Below are positions 60,901-63,836 of a DNA stretch of 64,000 bases, one piece after another. Made by a program: the position numbers and the translations under genes. The notes beneath the pieces are model-generated. The model saw only the letters and a list, made by a program, of their open reading frames with translations. It searched no databases and was not told the DNA's origin. The DNA comes from Paragorgia papillata (taxonomy: Eukaryota > Cnidaria > Anthozoa > Scleralcyonacea > Coralliidae). The stretch covers positions 6,301,001 through 6,365,000 of the forward strand of contig JAWNZC010000351.1 of NCBI GenBank assembly GCA_035771165.1, written 5' to 3'. How positions within the stretch are numbered: position 1 is the first letter of the stretch; the number at the start of each line of letters is the position of its first letter.

Positions 60901-63836
60901 TTCTTCTTCTTCTTTTACAAAACAAATAAAACATGCCGCTCCTGTGCATATGTACTCTTATAAAGGTACGTTTGACGTCATTTGAACACGAAAGAACTTC
61001 TCTACTTAACTTCTTTCGTGTTCAAATGACGTTAAACGTGTCTTTATAAGAGTACATTATTATACGCATGGTGCTTTATGTTTTATTTGTTAACCAAAGT
61101 TCTTTTAGCTATAATTACTGACGTAAAGCATGCAATATAGTGTTGAAAAGTGTTTAGATGAATTAGCTTAAATTTTGTTAAATACGAAACGTGCTTTCAT
61201 TTTGTATACTGATTTGGGGTAAAGTATACCAGTTCTATATCACGGGCAAAAAGACTAAGAAACTAAAAGTCACGTGGGGCGATTTGAACACTTTAATTGG
61301 TCAAACCTCATTTTACTCAGTTTGAAAAATGATTGAAACTTAGTTGAAAATTGTGTTGTCACGAATGGCGCGAGTTTGCTCATTTTACTGATTTTTACGG
61401 GGAATTTTCTTCGACTCGATCTTCTTATTTTCACATTCAGATAACCATGTTGATATTTTAACATTCACTGAATGTGAAAAATTTATATGAGAGTCCAGGT
61501 CAATATCTTAATATGGAAACCCATAGTGAATTCAAGACATGAATAGAAAGTTTAAAGAAAATTTATTAACGTTTCGTTTTCTTTAAACTTTCTATTCATG
61601 TCTTGAATTCACTATGGGTTTCCATATTAAGATACTGAGCTGCGCTCTCATATTCATCTTAAGATTGCGCTTTCACAGGGGGAAGCACAGGTGGCGTGTG
61701 CTGTTAGTGCGCTGCCTCTCACAAAAAGTTAAGCCCGGTTAGACGGGGTTAGTACTTGGATGGGTGACCGCTTGGGAATCACCCCGTTGCCGAGCCTTGA
61801 ACCTATGTGATGTGAGTATAAAGTTGTAGTTGATCTCTCCTGTGCTTCGAGGGTTTTTCGCAAGGTTCTCCGGTTTTCCTCCCTCCGTAAAATGTGATTC
61901 GTGGTCTGAACTGTGTCGTTGGCGGCTGCCTGGAGCGCCTTTGATATGCCTCGTCACAGCCACGTTGATCTGCGTCCTTCGTGATTCAGCCGCTGGCTGC
62001 GAGTAAGGATGATTAGCCCCTAGTCATTTATCCTTTATGTTGATATTTTATCAGCTTACAAACTTTCCTAAGCCACCATCGGGTATTCGAGAGAACGTTG
62101 TTCATTCTTTGCTTTGATAATTTTTATTTTATTGGGAAGAAACTGCATGACGTATTTTACCTACTAAATCTTGATATTTTCTTTTATGAGTAATAATAAA
62201 TGGACATCTAATCGTAAGTTGGGCTGCCTGGCCTTGCTGTATTTATGGCAGTTCGATTCTCATTTTAAGCTATATTATTGCTAAAATTAAATATATTATA
62301 TAGTAAGACTACTTTTAACCCATCAATTTGAACTATAGGTAAAATATCAAATTTCCTATCTCGTCTTTTTACTATCATGCATGGTTCTATTGATCATGCA
62401 TTAAATCAATCACCAGTCAGAACTGAATATTATTACTTCAACATGAAATATTAATATTAACATAATTAATTGTTAATTACTAATTGCTAATCAATGATAA
62501 TTGTCGGATAAATTATTGGCAATTGGTGGTTGATAGTTTGTAGTTGCCAACTGGCGACTGACGATTGATGATTAATATTTAATAATTAGTAAATAAGAAC
62601 TAATAATTAATACTTATAAAATAATAATTAACATAACCTAAATCATTAATATGGCGTATTCTTTTTGCTTGGGACCGCAGTGATTGGCGTTCGCTGTTGC
62701 GGCAACCCTGCCACATTATTTTATATTTTACTTTGTTACTCAACTTTCACTATTAGTAATTAAAAAAACGTTTTTAAATTTTAAAGTGCCAATGTAGCGA
62801 AATTTCACCCCAGTTTTTTTATGATTGCATTTGAAAGAACACTTAAAATGACAACGTAACATCTTTCGTAGAATTTCGTTTCCTTGCTTCACTCTTGAGA
62901 TATTCAGGTTTGTTTGATATGCAAATGTGATACTTATGACATCACACTGCATAATGACTTTTTAGAAAAGTATGATTTTCTTTGAGATTGCTTATCGAAA
63001 GTACTTAATAAAAATTTGCACTTGCATGTATGTAGCCATACTATCACTAAACGTGTGTAGCTGGGTGTACAATATTTGGACTATTCTAAAATTGATGCTA
63101 TTTCAAAAAGTCATTATGCAGTGTGATGTCATATGTATGATATTTGCATATCAAACAAACCTGAATATCTCAAGAATGAAGCAAGGAAATGAAATTCTAC
63201 GAAAGATGTTACGTTGTCATTTTATGTGTTCTTTCAAATGCAATCACAAAAAACTGAGGTGAAATTTCGCTGCACTGGCACTTTAATTAATTACTACTCT
63301 TGGTACTTTGTACTATTAAGTAGTGTAATCCTCCTTAAATAACGTTTCTATTTAACAAATAGAGTCCATTTTGCCGTTGTCTGTTCAATTATAGATGCAC
63401 AGATGACCTCGCAACGTGGTAAGTGGCCCACGAGACGCACTGATGTTTTTACCACGTTGTGACGTCTTCTGTACAATTATAACTGAACAGACAACAAAAA
63501 TATGGAATCTATTTGTTTTATACAATACAAAAATTTAAAAGGTTTTTATCAAAGAAAAAAGCAAGTCAGCTGACGTGATCTGACGTGATCCATGTGTCTG
63601 TCCTCTAATAGGTCGTGGGCAACAACCAATGAAAACACGCATAGCAACCAGGGTATTGTATAATTTATTCTATTAATCTATTTAAATAAAGCGAGATAAA
63701 AAATAAGTCAACATACTTCCAGAAGAGATTCTTCGAGATCAGCTAACTGAACCTTCAGATCTTCTTCCTTCTTAAGAAGTTCTGTCTTCTTCACTTCAAG
63801 TTCAGGCTTTTCATGCTGAATTGTCATTGCTAGCAG
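27841..63836 (-). CDS. DYNC2H1: Cytoplasmic dynein 2 heavy chain, 3' portion (22 exons listed separately)
   Basis: Twenty-two exons, all with GT donors and AG acceptors and compatible phases, join to 870 residues and a stop. The order matches the end of the dynein-2 heavy chain: the segment after the stalk and the end of AAA5, then AAA6 with EPILIIISPGADPSQ, the lid (LAWFHAVVQERRNYIPQGW), then the C-terminal domain ending WIQCGAALFLKDQ. Phrases such as GNILENK...LLDSLNKTKASS, VQALRPDRLQSAM, DQPSFFGLPANI and DLSELFHPDTFLNALRQ are diagnostic of DYNC2H1 rather than dynein-1 or axonemal chains. The protein powers retrograde intraflagellar transport along ciliary doublets. The 5' part (motor AAA1-4, linker, tail) lies beyond the window's right edge. 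One segment of about 50 residues between exons at 60.56 and 57.39 kb was not found. Introns are large and full of mobile elements. Confidence 0.95.
28156..28393. mobile_element. MITE, TAGACCACTTTC family, copy 1
   Basis: Ends gtagaccactttc and gaaagtggtcta are inverted. The inside is a long hairpin (aatattcttttatgtgcatct / agatgcacataaaagaatatt), here with one arm tandemly doubled. Related copies lie at 38.82-39.0 kb and 60.04-60.23 kb. Confidence 0.8.
28470..28622. repeat. Palindromic element, arms of about 65 bp
   Basis: atcaaacacgagtttcagtgtttcatcagggg pairs with ccctgatgaaacacgataaacgagtgtttgat; the centre holds gggcgtagccc, itself palindromic. Confidence 0.8.
28747..28863 (-). CDS. DYNC2H1: DYNC2H1 exon: LEGCTFDGTVLTENQRDSPS
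   Basis: 39 codons, phase 0, acceptor ATATAG, donor GTGCTG. LQLEGCTFDGTVLTENQ and DSPSVSAIPPC belong to the C-terminal barrel of dynein. Confidence 0.95.
28987..29118. repeat. (CAAG/CAAC/CAAA)n compound tetranucleotide tract
   Basis: Successive runs of CAAG, CAAC, CAAA and CAAT units. Open frames on both strands (Cys-Leu-Phe-Val or Lys-Gln-Thr-Asn repeats) are translations of the repeat. Confidence 0.95.
29315..29399 (-). CDS. DYNC2H1: DYNC2H1 exon: AMKCSMDELKFAATW
   Basis: One base plus 28 codons, donor GTAATT. The split Arg codon AG/A joins QQTA-R-AMKCSMDELKF, as in the family pattern RxETARxxxxSxDxLKF. Confidence 0.93.
29782..30561. mobile_element. 780-bp foldback MITE with arms of about 270 bp
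   Basis: Starts TAAAGTGGCACTACGACG and ends CGTCGTATAGTGCCACTTTTA; 29782-30050 and 30295-30561 are inverted copies. It lies in the intron between the last-but-two and last-but-three dynein exons and ends about 50 bases from an exon. Confidence 0.85.
30614..30813 (-). CDS. DYNC2H1: DYNC2H1 exon: DLSELFHPDTFLNALRQQTA
   Basis: 66 codons plus two bases, donor GTATGT. HWEGPTDPIQWLRSLVAKTL and DLSELFHPDTFLNALRQQTA lie in the C-terminal domain. Confidence 0.95.
30858..31042. repeat. Palindromic MITE
   Basis: aaatagaaaatgg...aattcgaaagt and actttcgaatt...ccattttctattt are inverted, arms of about 75 bases with small gaps. Confidence 0.75.
31391..31483. mobile_element. TTAA-type MITE, copy next to a dynein exon
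   Basis: CACTTTGAAACC...GGCCTCAAAGTG, preceded by TTAA and followed by CTAA (one mismatch from TTAA). It sits nine bases from the donor end of the dynein exon at 31493. Confidence 0.8.
31493..31702 (-). CDS. DYNC2H1: DYNC2H1 exon: HLERYNAIRLVQHVHGSLAALSK
   Basis: 70 codons, phase 0, acceptor TTTTAG, donor GTAAGT. Contains YNAIRLVQHVHGSLAALSKV and GTTLLTSETQNLASGLM of the C-terminal domain. A TTAA-type MITE ends nine bases from the donor side of this exon. Confidence 0.95.
32028..32168. repeat. Palindrome with arms of about 25 bp
   Basis: ggcgtgctccattgagttatg and cataactcaatggagcacgcc are exact inverted copies, flanked by tggttcatg / cacgaacca. Confidence 0.85.
32925..33262. mobile_element. 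Foldback fragment related to the 58.4-kb element
   Basis: Shares gacgtcaa(a/t)gtaggcatttgtgt and aatttatgcctac...cgtcatcctcat with 58378-58860, and the same tail atagaatccatat(t)agtaatat. It directly adjoins the dynein exon at 33273. Confidence 0.7.
33273..33389 (-). CDS. DYNC2H1: DYNC2H1 exon: FDREKWSNELSPFLNLWKKLNQ
   Basis: 39 codons, phase 0, donor GTAAGT. KFDREKWSNELSPFLNLW is characteristic of DYNC2H1. A foldback fragment lies directly after the donor (32.93-33.26 kb). Confidence 0.95.
33895..34740 (-). mobile_element. 5'-truncated jockey/CR1-like LINE with (AAAT)n tail
   Basis: The minus-strand frame 34722-34375 reads VQRRATRFIL, YKTSLIRLRLLPLSYFLEYLDL and FVRISPLWNSL, the C-terminal segment after the reverse transcriptase of jockey/CR1-like LINEs. 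The 3' end reads CCCTTTGGTACAAATGTTG followed by (ATAA)n, so the tetranucleotide tract at 33895-33984 is its tail. A TTAA-type MITE (34274-34366) is inserted in it. Confidence 0.75.
34274..34366. mobile_element. TTAA-type MITE inserted in the LINE fragment
   Basis: CACTTTGAAGCC...GGCCTTAAAGTG, flanked by GTAA and TTAA. Same family as 20.66 and 31.39 kb. Confidence 0.8.
34943..35047 (-). CDS. DYNC2H1: DYNC2H1 exon: DQPSFFGLPANIDRSAQR
   Basis: 35 codons, phase 0, donor GTAATG. PSFFGLPANIDRSAQR is near-invariant in dynein-2 heavy chains. Confidence 0.95.
35123..35188 (-). CDS. DYNC2H1: DYNC2H1 exon: basic linker, SSRSRSKKVIPNVTLPTS
   Basis: 22 codons, phase 0, donor GTATTT. A less conserved basic linker in the family; identity follows from position and phase between two strongly conserved exons. 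Confidence 0.85.
35355..35530. repeat. Palindromic repeat cluster
   Basis: Inverted and direct copies of atgaagggctccgc / gcggagcccttcat around a central actctgatgaaaggctccgctcg. Confidence 0.7.
35618..35885. repeat. Inverted repeat with internal 31-bp direct repeats
   Basis: Ends with tggttttatacctgataaaac and tggttttaaatctgataaaac-type elements, and three tandem copies of aatactaatgaacatacaattttatataaag (35671-35750). Confidence 0.65.
36884..37029 (-). CDS. DYNC2H1: DYNC2H1 exon: VHGLFENAIYGGRVDN
   Basis: Two bases plus 48 codons, donor GTAACT. WNFVHGLFENAIYGGRVDN is the conserved YGGR/D segment of dynein C-terminal regions. Confidence 0.95.
37351..37452. repeat. (AAAC)n tetranucleotide tract
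   Basis: About 25 units with one AAGC variant. Confidence 0.95.
37480..38130. mobile_element. Nested foldback element
   Basis: Outer pair: gtactactgccatttgcaagccaccgttaggc (37499) and gcctaacggtggcttgcaaacggcagtagtac (38085). Inner pair: gtttacgtttgaaagttgcaagtttcacc (37899) and ggtgaaacttgcaactttcaaacgtaaac (38037). No coding capacity. Confidence 0.8.
38370..38590. repeat. Compound pentanucleotide tract (AAAAC)n(ACAGC)n(ACAAC)n
   Basis: Runs AAAAC, then ACAGC, then ACAAC, then AAAAC again. The unit changes by single substitutions between blocks. Open frames here are repeat translations. Confidence 0.95.
38632..38719 (-). CDS. DYNC2H1: DYNC2H1 exon: GWTKFYEFSLSDLRAG
   Basis: 29 codons plus one base, donor GTACGG. 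Matches the family run GWxKFYEFSxSDLRAG. The compound (AAAAC)n microsatellite ends only 45 bases downstream of its donor. Confidence 0.95.
38823..38999. mobile_element. MITE, TAGACCACTTTC family, copy 2
   Basis: tatagaccacgttcac...atgacagtggtctata; diverged from copies at 28.16 and 60.04 kb but shares the ttttatgtgcat hairpin and the aaacgaggctagaaa centre. Confidence 0.75.
39378..39533 (-). CDS. DYNC2H1: DYNC2H1 exon: AAA6 lid, SPPGIKKNL..LAWFHAVVQERR
   Basis: 52 codons, phase 0, donor GTGAAC. PPGIKKNLQRTYETW then LAWFHAVVQERRNYIPQ marks the AAA lid region shared by dyneins. Confidence 0.95.
39629..39739 (-). CDS. DYNC2H1: DYNC2H1 exon: FRLWLTAESHPKFP
   Basis: 37 codons, phase 0, donor GTACTG. 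FRLWLTAESHPKFPTILLQS corresponds to the FRLWLTxExHPxFP motif near the end of AAA6. Confidence 0.95.
39773..40093. repeat. Dispersed repeat, copy 1 of a 320-370-bp family
   Basis: Starts agtataggttagttaccgaggttgagg and contains caaccacgc...gcgtggttg inverted pair around gggctaatatatatattag. The second copy is at 59043-59413. Confidence 0.8.
40290..40510 (+). repeat. tRNA-Thr-like SINE
   Basis: Head at 40381-40452 with A box (tagctcagttggtagagg) and B box (gggttcgaatccc); the anticodon-loop position reads AGT, implying tRNA-Thr ancestry. Flanking gtctagatattgaagaaac...gtcactcggagtaaca is shared with the two copies near 54.1-54.7 kb, so this is a repeat and not a free tRNA gene. Confidence 0.8.
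40555..40731 (-). CDS. DYNC2H1: DYNC2H1 exon: AAA6, VAMGQGQADIAM
   Basis: 59 codons, phase 0, donor GTTATA. HQVAMGQGQADIAMQLL and GEWLCLKNLHLVNAWLPTLE match the conserved AAA6 block (GQGQ, W..LKN.HL) of all dyneins. Confidence 0.95.
40740..41345. mobile_element. AT-rich MITE with (TAATTATTA) ends
   Basis: Flanked on both sides by ttataattattataatcattataat-type sequence. The interior contains a palindrome centred on ctgcag at 41190-41226 (tattaattgtactgcagtac...). A minus-strand ORF at 41167 (MLTIKFKMAANSAMERFHIS) may be a captured gene fragment or chance. Confidence 0.55.
41484..41593 (-). CDS. DYNC2H1: DYNC2H1 exon: AAA6 start, EPILIIISPGADPSQ
   Basis: Two bases plus 36 codons, donor GTAAAC. 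LSPPAVNLKKL followed by EPILIIISPGADPSQ is the AAA6 P-loop-like strand and loop of dynein heavy chains; the usual GKT is absent in this non-hydrolysing site. Confidence 0.95.
41829..42566. repeat. 0.74-kb (CTCA)n/(CCCA)n microsatellite
   Basis: Alternating blocks: CTCA to about 42092, CCCA to 42157, CTCA to 42332, CCCA to 42435, then CTCA to 42566. The block borders read cagccaccc each time, suggesting the whole CTCA-CCCA block pair was duplicated. Two ORFs of about 300 codons (THSL/PTHP) are repeat artefacts. Confidence 0.97.
42567..43278. repeat. 712-bp direct repeat, upstream copy flanking the LINE
   Basis: Starts gtcattcacccagcc and ends gtcaaa. By eye it is identical to 48346-49046 except for 11 extra bases (a partial tandem copy of gagcttgtttc) near 43107-43125. 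Confidence 0.95.
43316..44719 (+). CDS. LINE ORF1 protein
   Basis: 467 codons, intact. The first 150 residues are acidic/helical with cysteines. A strong coiled coil (about residues 165-270, Leu/Lys/Glu heptads) would trimerise the protein. The C-terminal 90 residues (KKIYLGGVKEGVNVQKVRQY, then VRLFKSQRKGTIAVRVNV, then FWPENVYARAW) resemble the nucleic-acid-binding fold at the C-terminus of many invertebrate LINE ORF1 proteins. ORF1 proteins bind element RNA. The stop TGA overlaps the ORF2 start (TGATG at 44717-44721). Confidence 0.8.
   Translation: MADGRAVQAVGRTRFSSRNLEERRVDTNERNYTADNSMSSIIEEESCLKDEEICEELCAVLATTSKEEVIENLCRDYTVKRLTNLREFAANLCRETREECPKGRLVRRLSKQVGAKVEVKFATDIVELVKFWKSGEESQQLTDIFCKTNTISSSQGTTEETSTGEVFKLLEKMDLKMCELKEKTDEALAELKDEIEGLKASLQDKNLRIAALEEELSITKSRNQAESRRLKGEGENYNTEIIMLKENNSKIIEQVTCLRRELDRVKNKGTNLKLNAKQKEDRSLPQGRTIVKEIDEENELASQDMQIREKSVEKRTIVPDSEENVPDSSAVNNKEVSSKEKDRPEVLDLTASPAVIDPHSNQDFVGVNRNRVKKIYLGGVKEGVNVQKVRQYMLERSINPTYVRLFKSQRKGTIAVRVNVKIEDFYKVCRNEFWPENVYARAWLSEATWKDRRGLNRAEPEDRNNNP
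44719..45957 (+). CDS. LINE ORF2 part 1: APE-like endonuclease
   Basis: Starts at the ATG overlapping the ORF1 stop. Endonuclease signatures in order: NVITWNCGG, VLAVTEHW, VVLGDFNAHMDD, SVVDYIFLD, and HPNNTAYHLPV in place of the usual SDH. This enzyme nicks the target to prime reverse transcription. A linker with basic helices follows to FKFWR, where a TAG ends the frame; the next frame resumes 10 bases on, so one frame break lies near 45955-45967. Confidence 0.85.
   Translation: MTLNVITWNCGGIYGNFRYAKDLFKKCDVLAVTEHWLYPDELSFLETLDGSFKCYSSSSSKNDLNYRWRRGQGGLAILWRDGIYIGQKISIQSDRMIAVRITNKRNQSIKLLICCVYLPSTNNSLVEFKKALEEIELFCFTRRSMGDTLVVLGDFNAHMDDERSGQKENSRGKMVRDVLDKLQMCTVNVGHECGGPMYTYVSSLGCSVVDYIFLDSILLHKVRNVKVMDEHPNNTAYHLPVKAEIAVNGSHCDRGNTDSWKKGNKVNNIIAWRKCTEYQLTVYAQTLTEILSVHFSQTFDIRQDSDIDKMVDKLSESLKEASRNLPKVKYRRHIKPYWNEELNRLKKLSKTAWYEWTMDGRPRGIENELYQNYKEAKKAFRRELRKTRQIYEKEEFEKIAGMEEIDQFKFWR
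45968..47191 (+). pseudogene. LINE ORF2 part 2: reverse transcriptase
   Basis: Reverse transcriptase motifs in order: NGKASGFDGITYEH, VKVPIPKG, GYVDVKKAFDTVW (motif A), QGTRQGGVLSPWLYLVYVNDL (motif B region), MFADDLTMIS (motif C, FADD), and a thumb-like tail. The catalytic aspartates are present. The frame is shifted relative to the endonuclease part and again breaks near 47160-47190 (WKKSWKDLVFGG). Confidence 0.85.
47163..48227 (+). pseudogene. LINE ORF2 part 3: C-terminal region
   Basis: Continues the protein in a third frame: KDATTKAWDSCFGIIRGG, KLWKTIGMEKLLYGCELW, then a helical region and a Cys/His cluster (CERCRVLCRDPLRHALLYC) like the zinc-binding C-termini of several LINE ORF2 proteins. 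Stop at 48225-48227. Confidence 0.75.
48346..49046. repeat. 701-bp direct repeat, downstream copy flanking the LINE
   Basis: Counterpart of 42567-43278. It continues after gtcaaa into gtgttttgg, presumably the original single-copy intron. Confidence 0.95.
49122..49265. repeat. 17-bp minisatellite (AACGCTTTTTAACAAAA)n
   Basis: About eight near-identical tandem units, ending in acaaaacgcaggcg. Units abut without spacers. Confidence 0.95.
49497..49546. repeat. Short tetranucleotide mix CATG/CATC/CCTC
   Basis: tccatgcatgcatgcatccatcc followed by (ttccc/tccc)n. Confidence 0.85.
49685..49858 (-). CDS. DYNC2H1: DYNC2H1 exon: CEQEFPP..VQALRPDRLQSAM
   Basis: 57 codons with split codons at both ends (C/AT before, G/GA after). 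Contains SQCEQEFPPSVLKKTSLFQQ and VQALRPDRLQSAMIQFASKT, part of the segment before AAA6. Donor GTACGT. The next intron, 8.1 kb, holds the microsatellite-associated LINE. Confidence 0.95.
49930..50345 (+). mobile_element. MITE family with central hairpin, copy 1
   Basis: Contains an inverted pair of about 80 bases (aaatagattccattttt...cacaacgtggtaagaac / gttcttaccacgttgtg...aatggaatctattt). The upstream part (ctaggtt(g/a)ctatgcgtgttttcattggttg, cacgtcagatcacgtcagctgac) recurs inverted at 63.35-63.68 kb, showing a mobile family. Confidence 0.8.
50470..50516. repeat. Triple tandem CTGGCCCCAAA
   Basis: Three near copies of ctggccccaaa(a/t) beside the 47-base dynein exon. Confidence 0.85.
50568..50614 (-). 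CDS. DYNC2H1: DYNC2H1 47-base small exon
   Basis: Small exon between acceptor CGGCAG and donor GTGAGT, phase 2 in and phase 1 out. Encodes RPTLLYDVIKNCADR. It was found by phase fit and by similarity to the LPSLYQTL segment expected here, so it is less certain than its neighbours. Confidence 0.7.
50700..51880. other. Intron sequence, nothing recognised
   Basis: No exon of the dynein gene, RNA gene or clear repeat was recognised here; scattered unique-looking AT-rich sequence. Confidence 0.4.
51885..52325 (-). repeat. tRNA-derived SINE and partial tandem copy of its body
   Basis: The minus-strand head at 52088-52015 has gtagctcagtggtcagagc (A box) and gggttcaattcc (B box). The body continues to 51893. 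The body recurs in direct orientation at 52165-52230 (atttggcatttcactcg...ggtgaaggaaaatttcgag) plus a second gttgcgaaaaatgcaacatcaa, so part was duplicated. Confidence 0.75.
52630..54095 (+). mobile_element. CR1/jockey-like LINE fragment, dead
   Basis: Frames read NYRPISLLP-type start, SRQFGFRKKHSTVLSLIHLI, VGVFLDLSKAFDILNHEIM (motif A), GVVPQGSILGPLFFLLYINDLP (motif B), then after a stop and frame change FADNTSILYSHS (motif C with DN instead of DD) and WNSLPSSV near the C-terminus. Stops at 53124 and later, no endonuclease: a 5'-truncated, inactive copy. Confidence 0.85.
54110..54350 (-). repeat. tRNA-Thr-like SINE, minus copy
   Basis: Minus-strand head 54250-54176 (tagctcagtcggtagagtg...gggttcgagtccc). 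Flanked by ttactacgagtgacgaaccat and gtctagatattgaag, as in the other copies. Confidence 0.8.
54405..54700 (+). repeat. tRNA-Thr-like SINE, plus copy lacking the A box
   Basis: Has gtctagatattgaag..., caactcggactggtgaaccgaaggtcgcgggttcgag and gtcactcggagtaaac; the 5' half of the tRNA head (including the A box) is deleted. Head-to-head with the minus copy, forming an inverted pair. Confidence 0.75.
54708..55121. repeat. (AT)n, GTGTGGGTTGATGGCG tandem and (GAT)n tracts
   Basis: (AT)n at 54708-54732 and 55009-55037; three copies of gtgtgggttgatggc(g/a) at 54937-55005; (GAT)n at 55087-55121. Confidence 0.85.
55468..55515. repeat. (AAC)n trinucleotide tract
   Basis: About 16 units, preceded by a repeated agacaattttactct motif (55430-55467). 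Confidence 0.95.
55658..55740 (-). CDS. DYNC2H1: DYNC2H1 exon: LPSWIDSDRMSAVGALKV
   Basis: 27 codons plus two bases. Two donors are five bases apart, GTATGG at 55662 (phase 0) and GTATTT at 55657 (phase 2). Only the second joins the following 47-base exon in frame and gives LKVCRPTLLYD, which matches the family. Hence the second is chosen. Confidence 0.8.
55829..55879 (-). CDS. DYNC2H1: DYNC2H1 exon: EWEFFTGLLVADVFKRQ
   Basis: 17 codons, phase 0, donor GTTAGG. Matches the EWxxFTGxxVxD segment of the family. A 160-bp compound microsatellite begins 40 bases upstream of its acceptor. Confidence 0.9.
55919..56080. repeat. Stepwise compound pentanucleotide tract
   Basis: (AGCAG)n to 55980, (AGTAG)n to about 56000, (GGGAC)2-3, then (GTACT)n to 56078. 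Each block is a few substitutions from the next. Confidence 0.95.
56145..56370. repeat. Palindromic MITE-like sequence
   Basis: aggtgattatagaaaatcgcgcg and attcccgataatcacct are inverted; a similar ttattcaccgacattcactgagcctgaggcgaataattgtt occurs inverted at 36783-36830. Confidence 0.6.
56752..56817 (-). CDS. DYNC2H1: DYNC2H1 exon: ADRLMFALHMVHGMYPDAFQEN
   Basis: 22 codons, phase 0, donor GTACGT. Matches the family segment ADxLMFALHxVxGMxPxxFQEN. The nearby (AAAC)n tract starts only about 50 bases upstream of its acceptor. Confidence 0.92.
56868..57091. repeat. (AAAC)n tract, about 220 bp
   Basis: Over 50 units with three small interruptions. It lies between two dynein exons. Long open frames on both strands are repeat translations. 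Confidence 0.97.
57302..57391 (-). CDS. DYNC2H1: DYNC2H1 exon: RIKTLM..VYEYVCRSLF segment
   Basis: 30 codons, phase 0 at both ends, acceptor TTTTAG, donor GTAATT. LVYEYVCRSLFK matches the family run VYEYxCRxLFK. Both neighbours are phase 0, so loss of the block before it keeps the reading frame. Confidence 0.9.
57478..57539. repeat. (AAT)n trinucleotide tract
   Basis: About 20 uninterrupted units. Confidence 0.95.
57926..58041. repeat. (TTTC)n to (GTTC)n compound tract
   Basis: About 16 TTTC units change abruptly to about 11 GTTC units at 57993. Confidence 0.95.
58378..58860. mobile_element. 483-bp foldback MITE, AAAGTG-ended
   Basis: Starts TTAAAGTGCCTATAAACTCAAATA and ends TTTGGGTTTATAAGCACTTTAA; the arms of about 190 bp are inverted (gatttgtatttccaaaatg / cattttgaaaatacaaa). 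Closely related to the fragment at 32.93-33.26 kb. Confidence 0.85.
58901..58920. repeat. C homopolymer, 20 bp
   Basis: A 20-base C run in AT-rich DNA; its true length is uncertain in any assembly. Confidence 0.9.
59043..59413. repeat. Dispersed repeat, copy 2 of the 39.8-kb family
   Basis: Same sequence as 39773-40093 with extra aacccgaggtaactacgtcagttaacttacg near the start; the central palindrome reads gccccggggtaatatatattagcccggggc. Confidence 0.8.
60042..60227. mobile_element. MITE, TAGACCACTTTC family, best-preserved copy
   Basis: Begins tagaccactttc and ends gaaagtggtcta. The interior is a hairpin of aaatattcttttatgtgcatctta / taagatgcacataaaagaatatt arms. The outermost TA could be a target duplication. 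Confidence 0.85.
60240..60415 (-). pseudogene. Fragment of a GIY-YIG-type retroelement endonuclease
   Basis: The minus-strand frame from about 60412 reads KPGVYRILGLYV...QLKESAVAKYVLEYDHYIKW, resembling the GIY-YIG endonuclease tail of Penelope-like elements (GVYRIPC...then ESAVAEH). The core between the two motifs is missing, so this is a deleted relic. Assignment rests on two short motifs. Confidence 0.45.
60563..60697 (-). CDS. DYNC2H1: DYNC2H1 exon: GNILENK segment
   Basis: 45 codons, phase 0 at both ends. Reads TLANAEGNILENKALLDSLN then KTKASSTTIT, a strongly conserved dynein-2 signature. It ends IQTTLDK at a GTAGAT donor. The next conserved block of the family, the one around SDLxxINxMYxFSL, should follow but was not found. 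Confidence 0.95.
60915..61100. repeat. Palindromic MITE
   Basis: ctcttataaaggtacgtttgacgtcatttgaacacgaaagaa and its inverted copy around ctctactta; further flanking parts (caaataaaacat / atgttttatttg) also pair. Confidence 0.85.
61503..61637. repeat. Near-perfect hairpin, arms of about 58 bp
   Basis: Arms tatcttaatatggaaaccc... and ...gggtttccatattaagata pair with almost no mismatch around a loop of about 15 bases (atttattaacgtttcg). Confidence 0.9.
61690..62045 (+). repeat. SINE3-type (5S rRNA-derived) element
   Basis: 61728-61790 reads gcccggttagacggggttagtacttggatgggtgaccgcttgggaa, the 3' half of 5S rRNA containing its internal polymerase III control region. The body continues through ctccggttttcctccctccg and cgtgattcagccgctggctgcgag to about 62040. 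The 5' half of 5S rRNA is absent, so this is not a working 5S gene. Confidence 0.85.
62781..63286. mobile_element. 506-bp foldback MITE, AAAGTG-ended
   Basis: Starts TTAAAGTGCCAATGTAGCGAAATTTCACC and ends GGTGAAATTTCGCTGCACTGGCACTTTAA; arms of about 180 bp. Its inner part (gaacacttaaaatgaca, cttgagatattcaggtttgtttgatatgcaaa) is shared with the arms at 52.3 and 55.2 kb. Confidence 0.85.
63345..63685 (-). mobile_element. MITE family with central hairpin, copy 2
   Basis: Inverted relative to the copy at 49.93-50.35 kb: aaatagagtccattttgccgttgtctgttcaattatagatgcacagatga...gacagacacatgg...caccaatgaaaacacgcatagcaac in complement. It ends about 30 bases before the dynein exon at 63717. Confidence 0.8.
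63717..63836 (-). CDS. DYNC2H1: DYNC2H1 exon: AAA5 end/post-stalk segment
   Basis: 40 codons, phase 0 at both ends, acceptor TTTAG, donor GTATGT. Contains LLAMTIQHEKPELE and LADLEESLLE, the helical run that follows the stalk coiled coil. It is the first exon visible; the preceding exon lies outside the window. Confidence 0.95.

Noticed and set aside
61728..61790. 5S rRNA gene
   Set aside because: Only the 3' half resembles 5S rRNA, and a SINE body follows.
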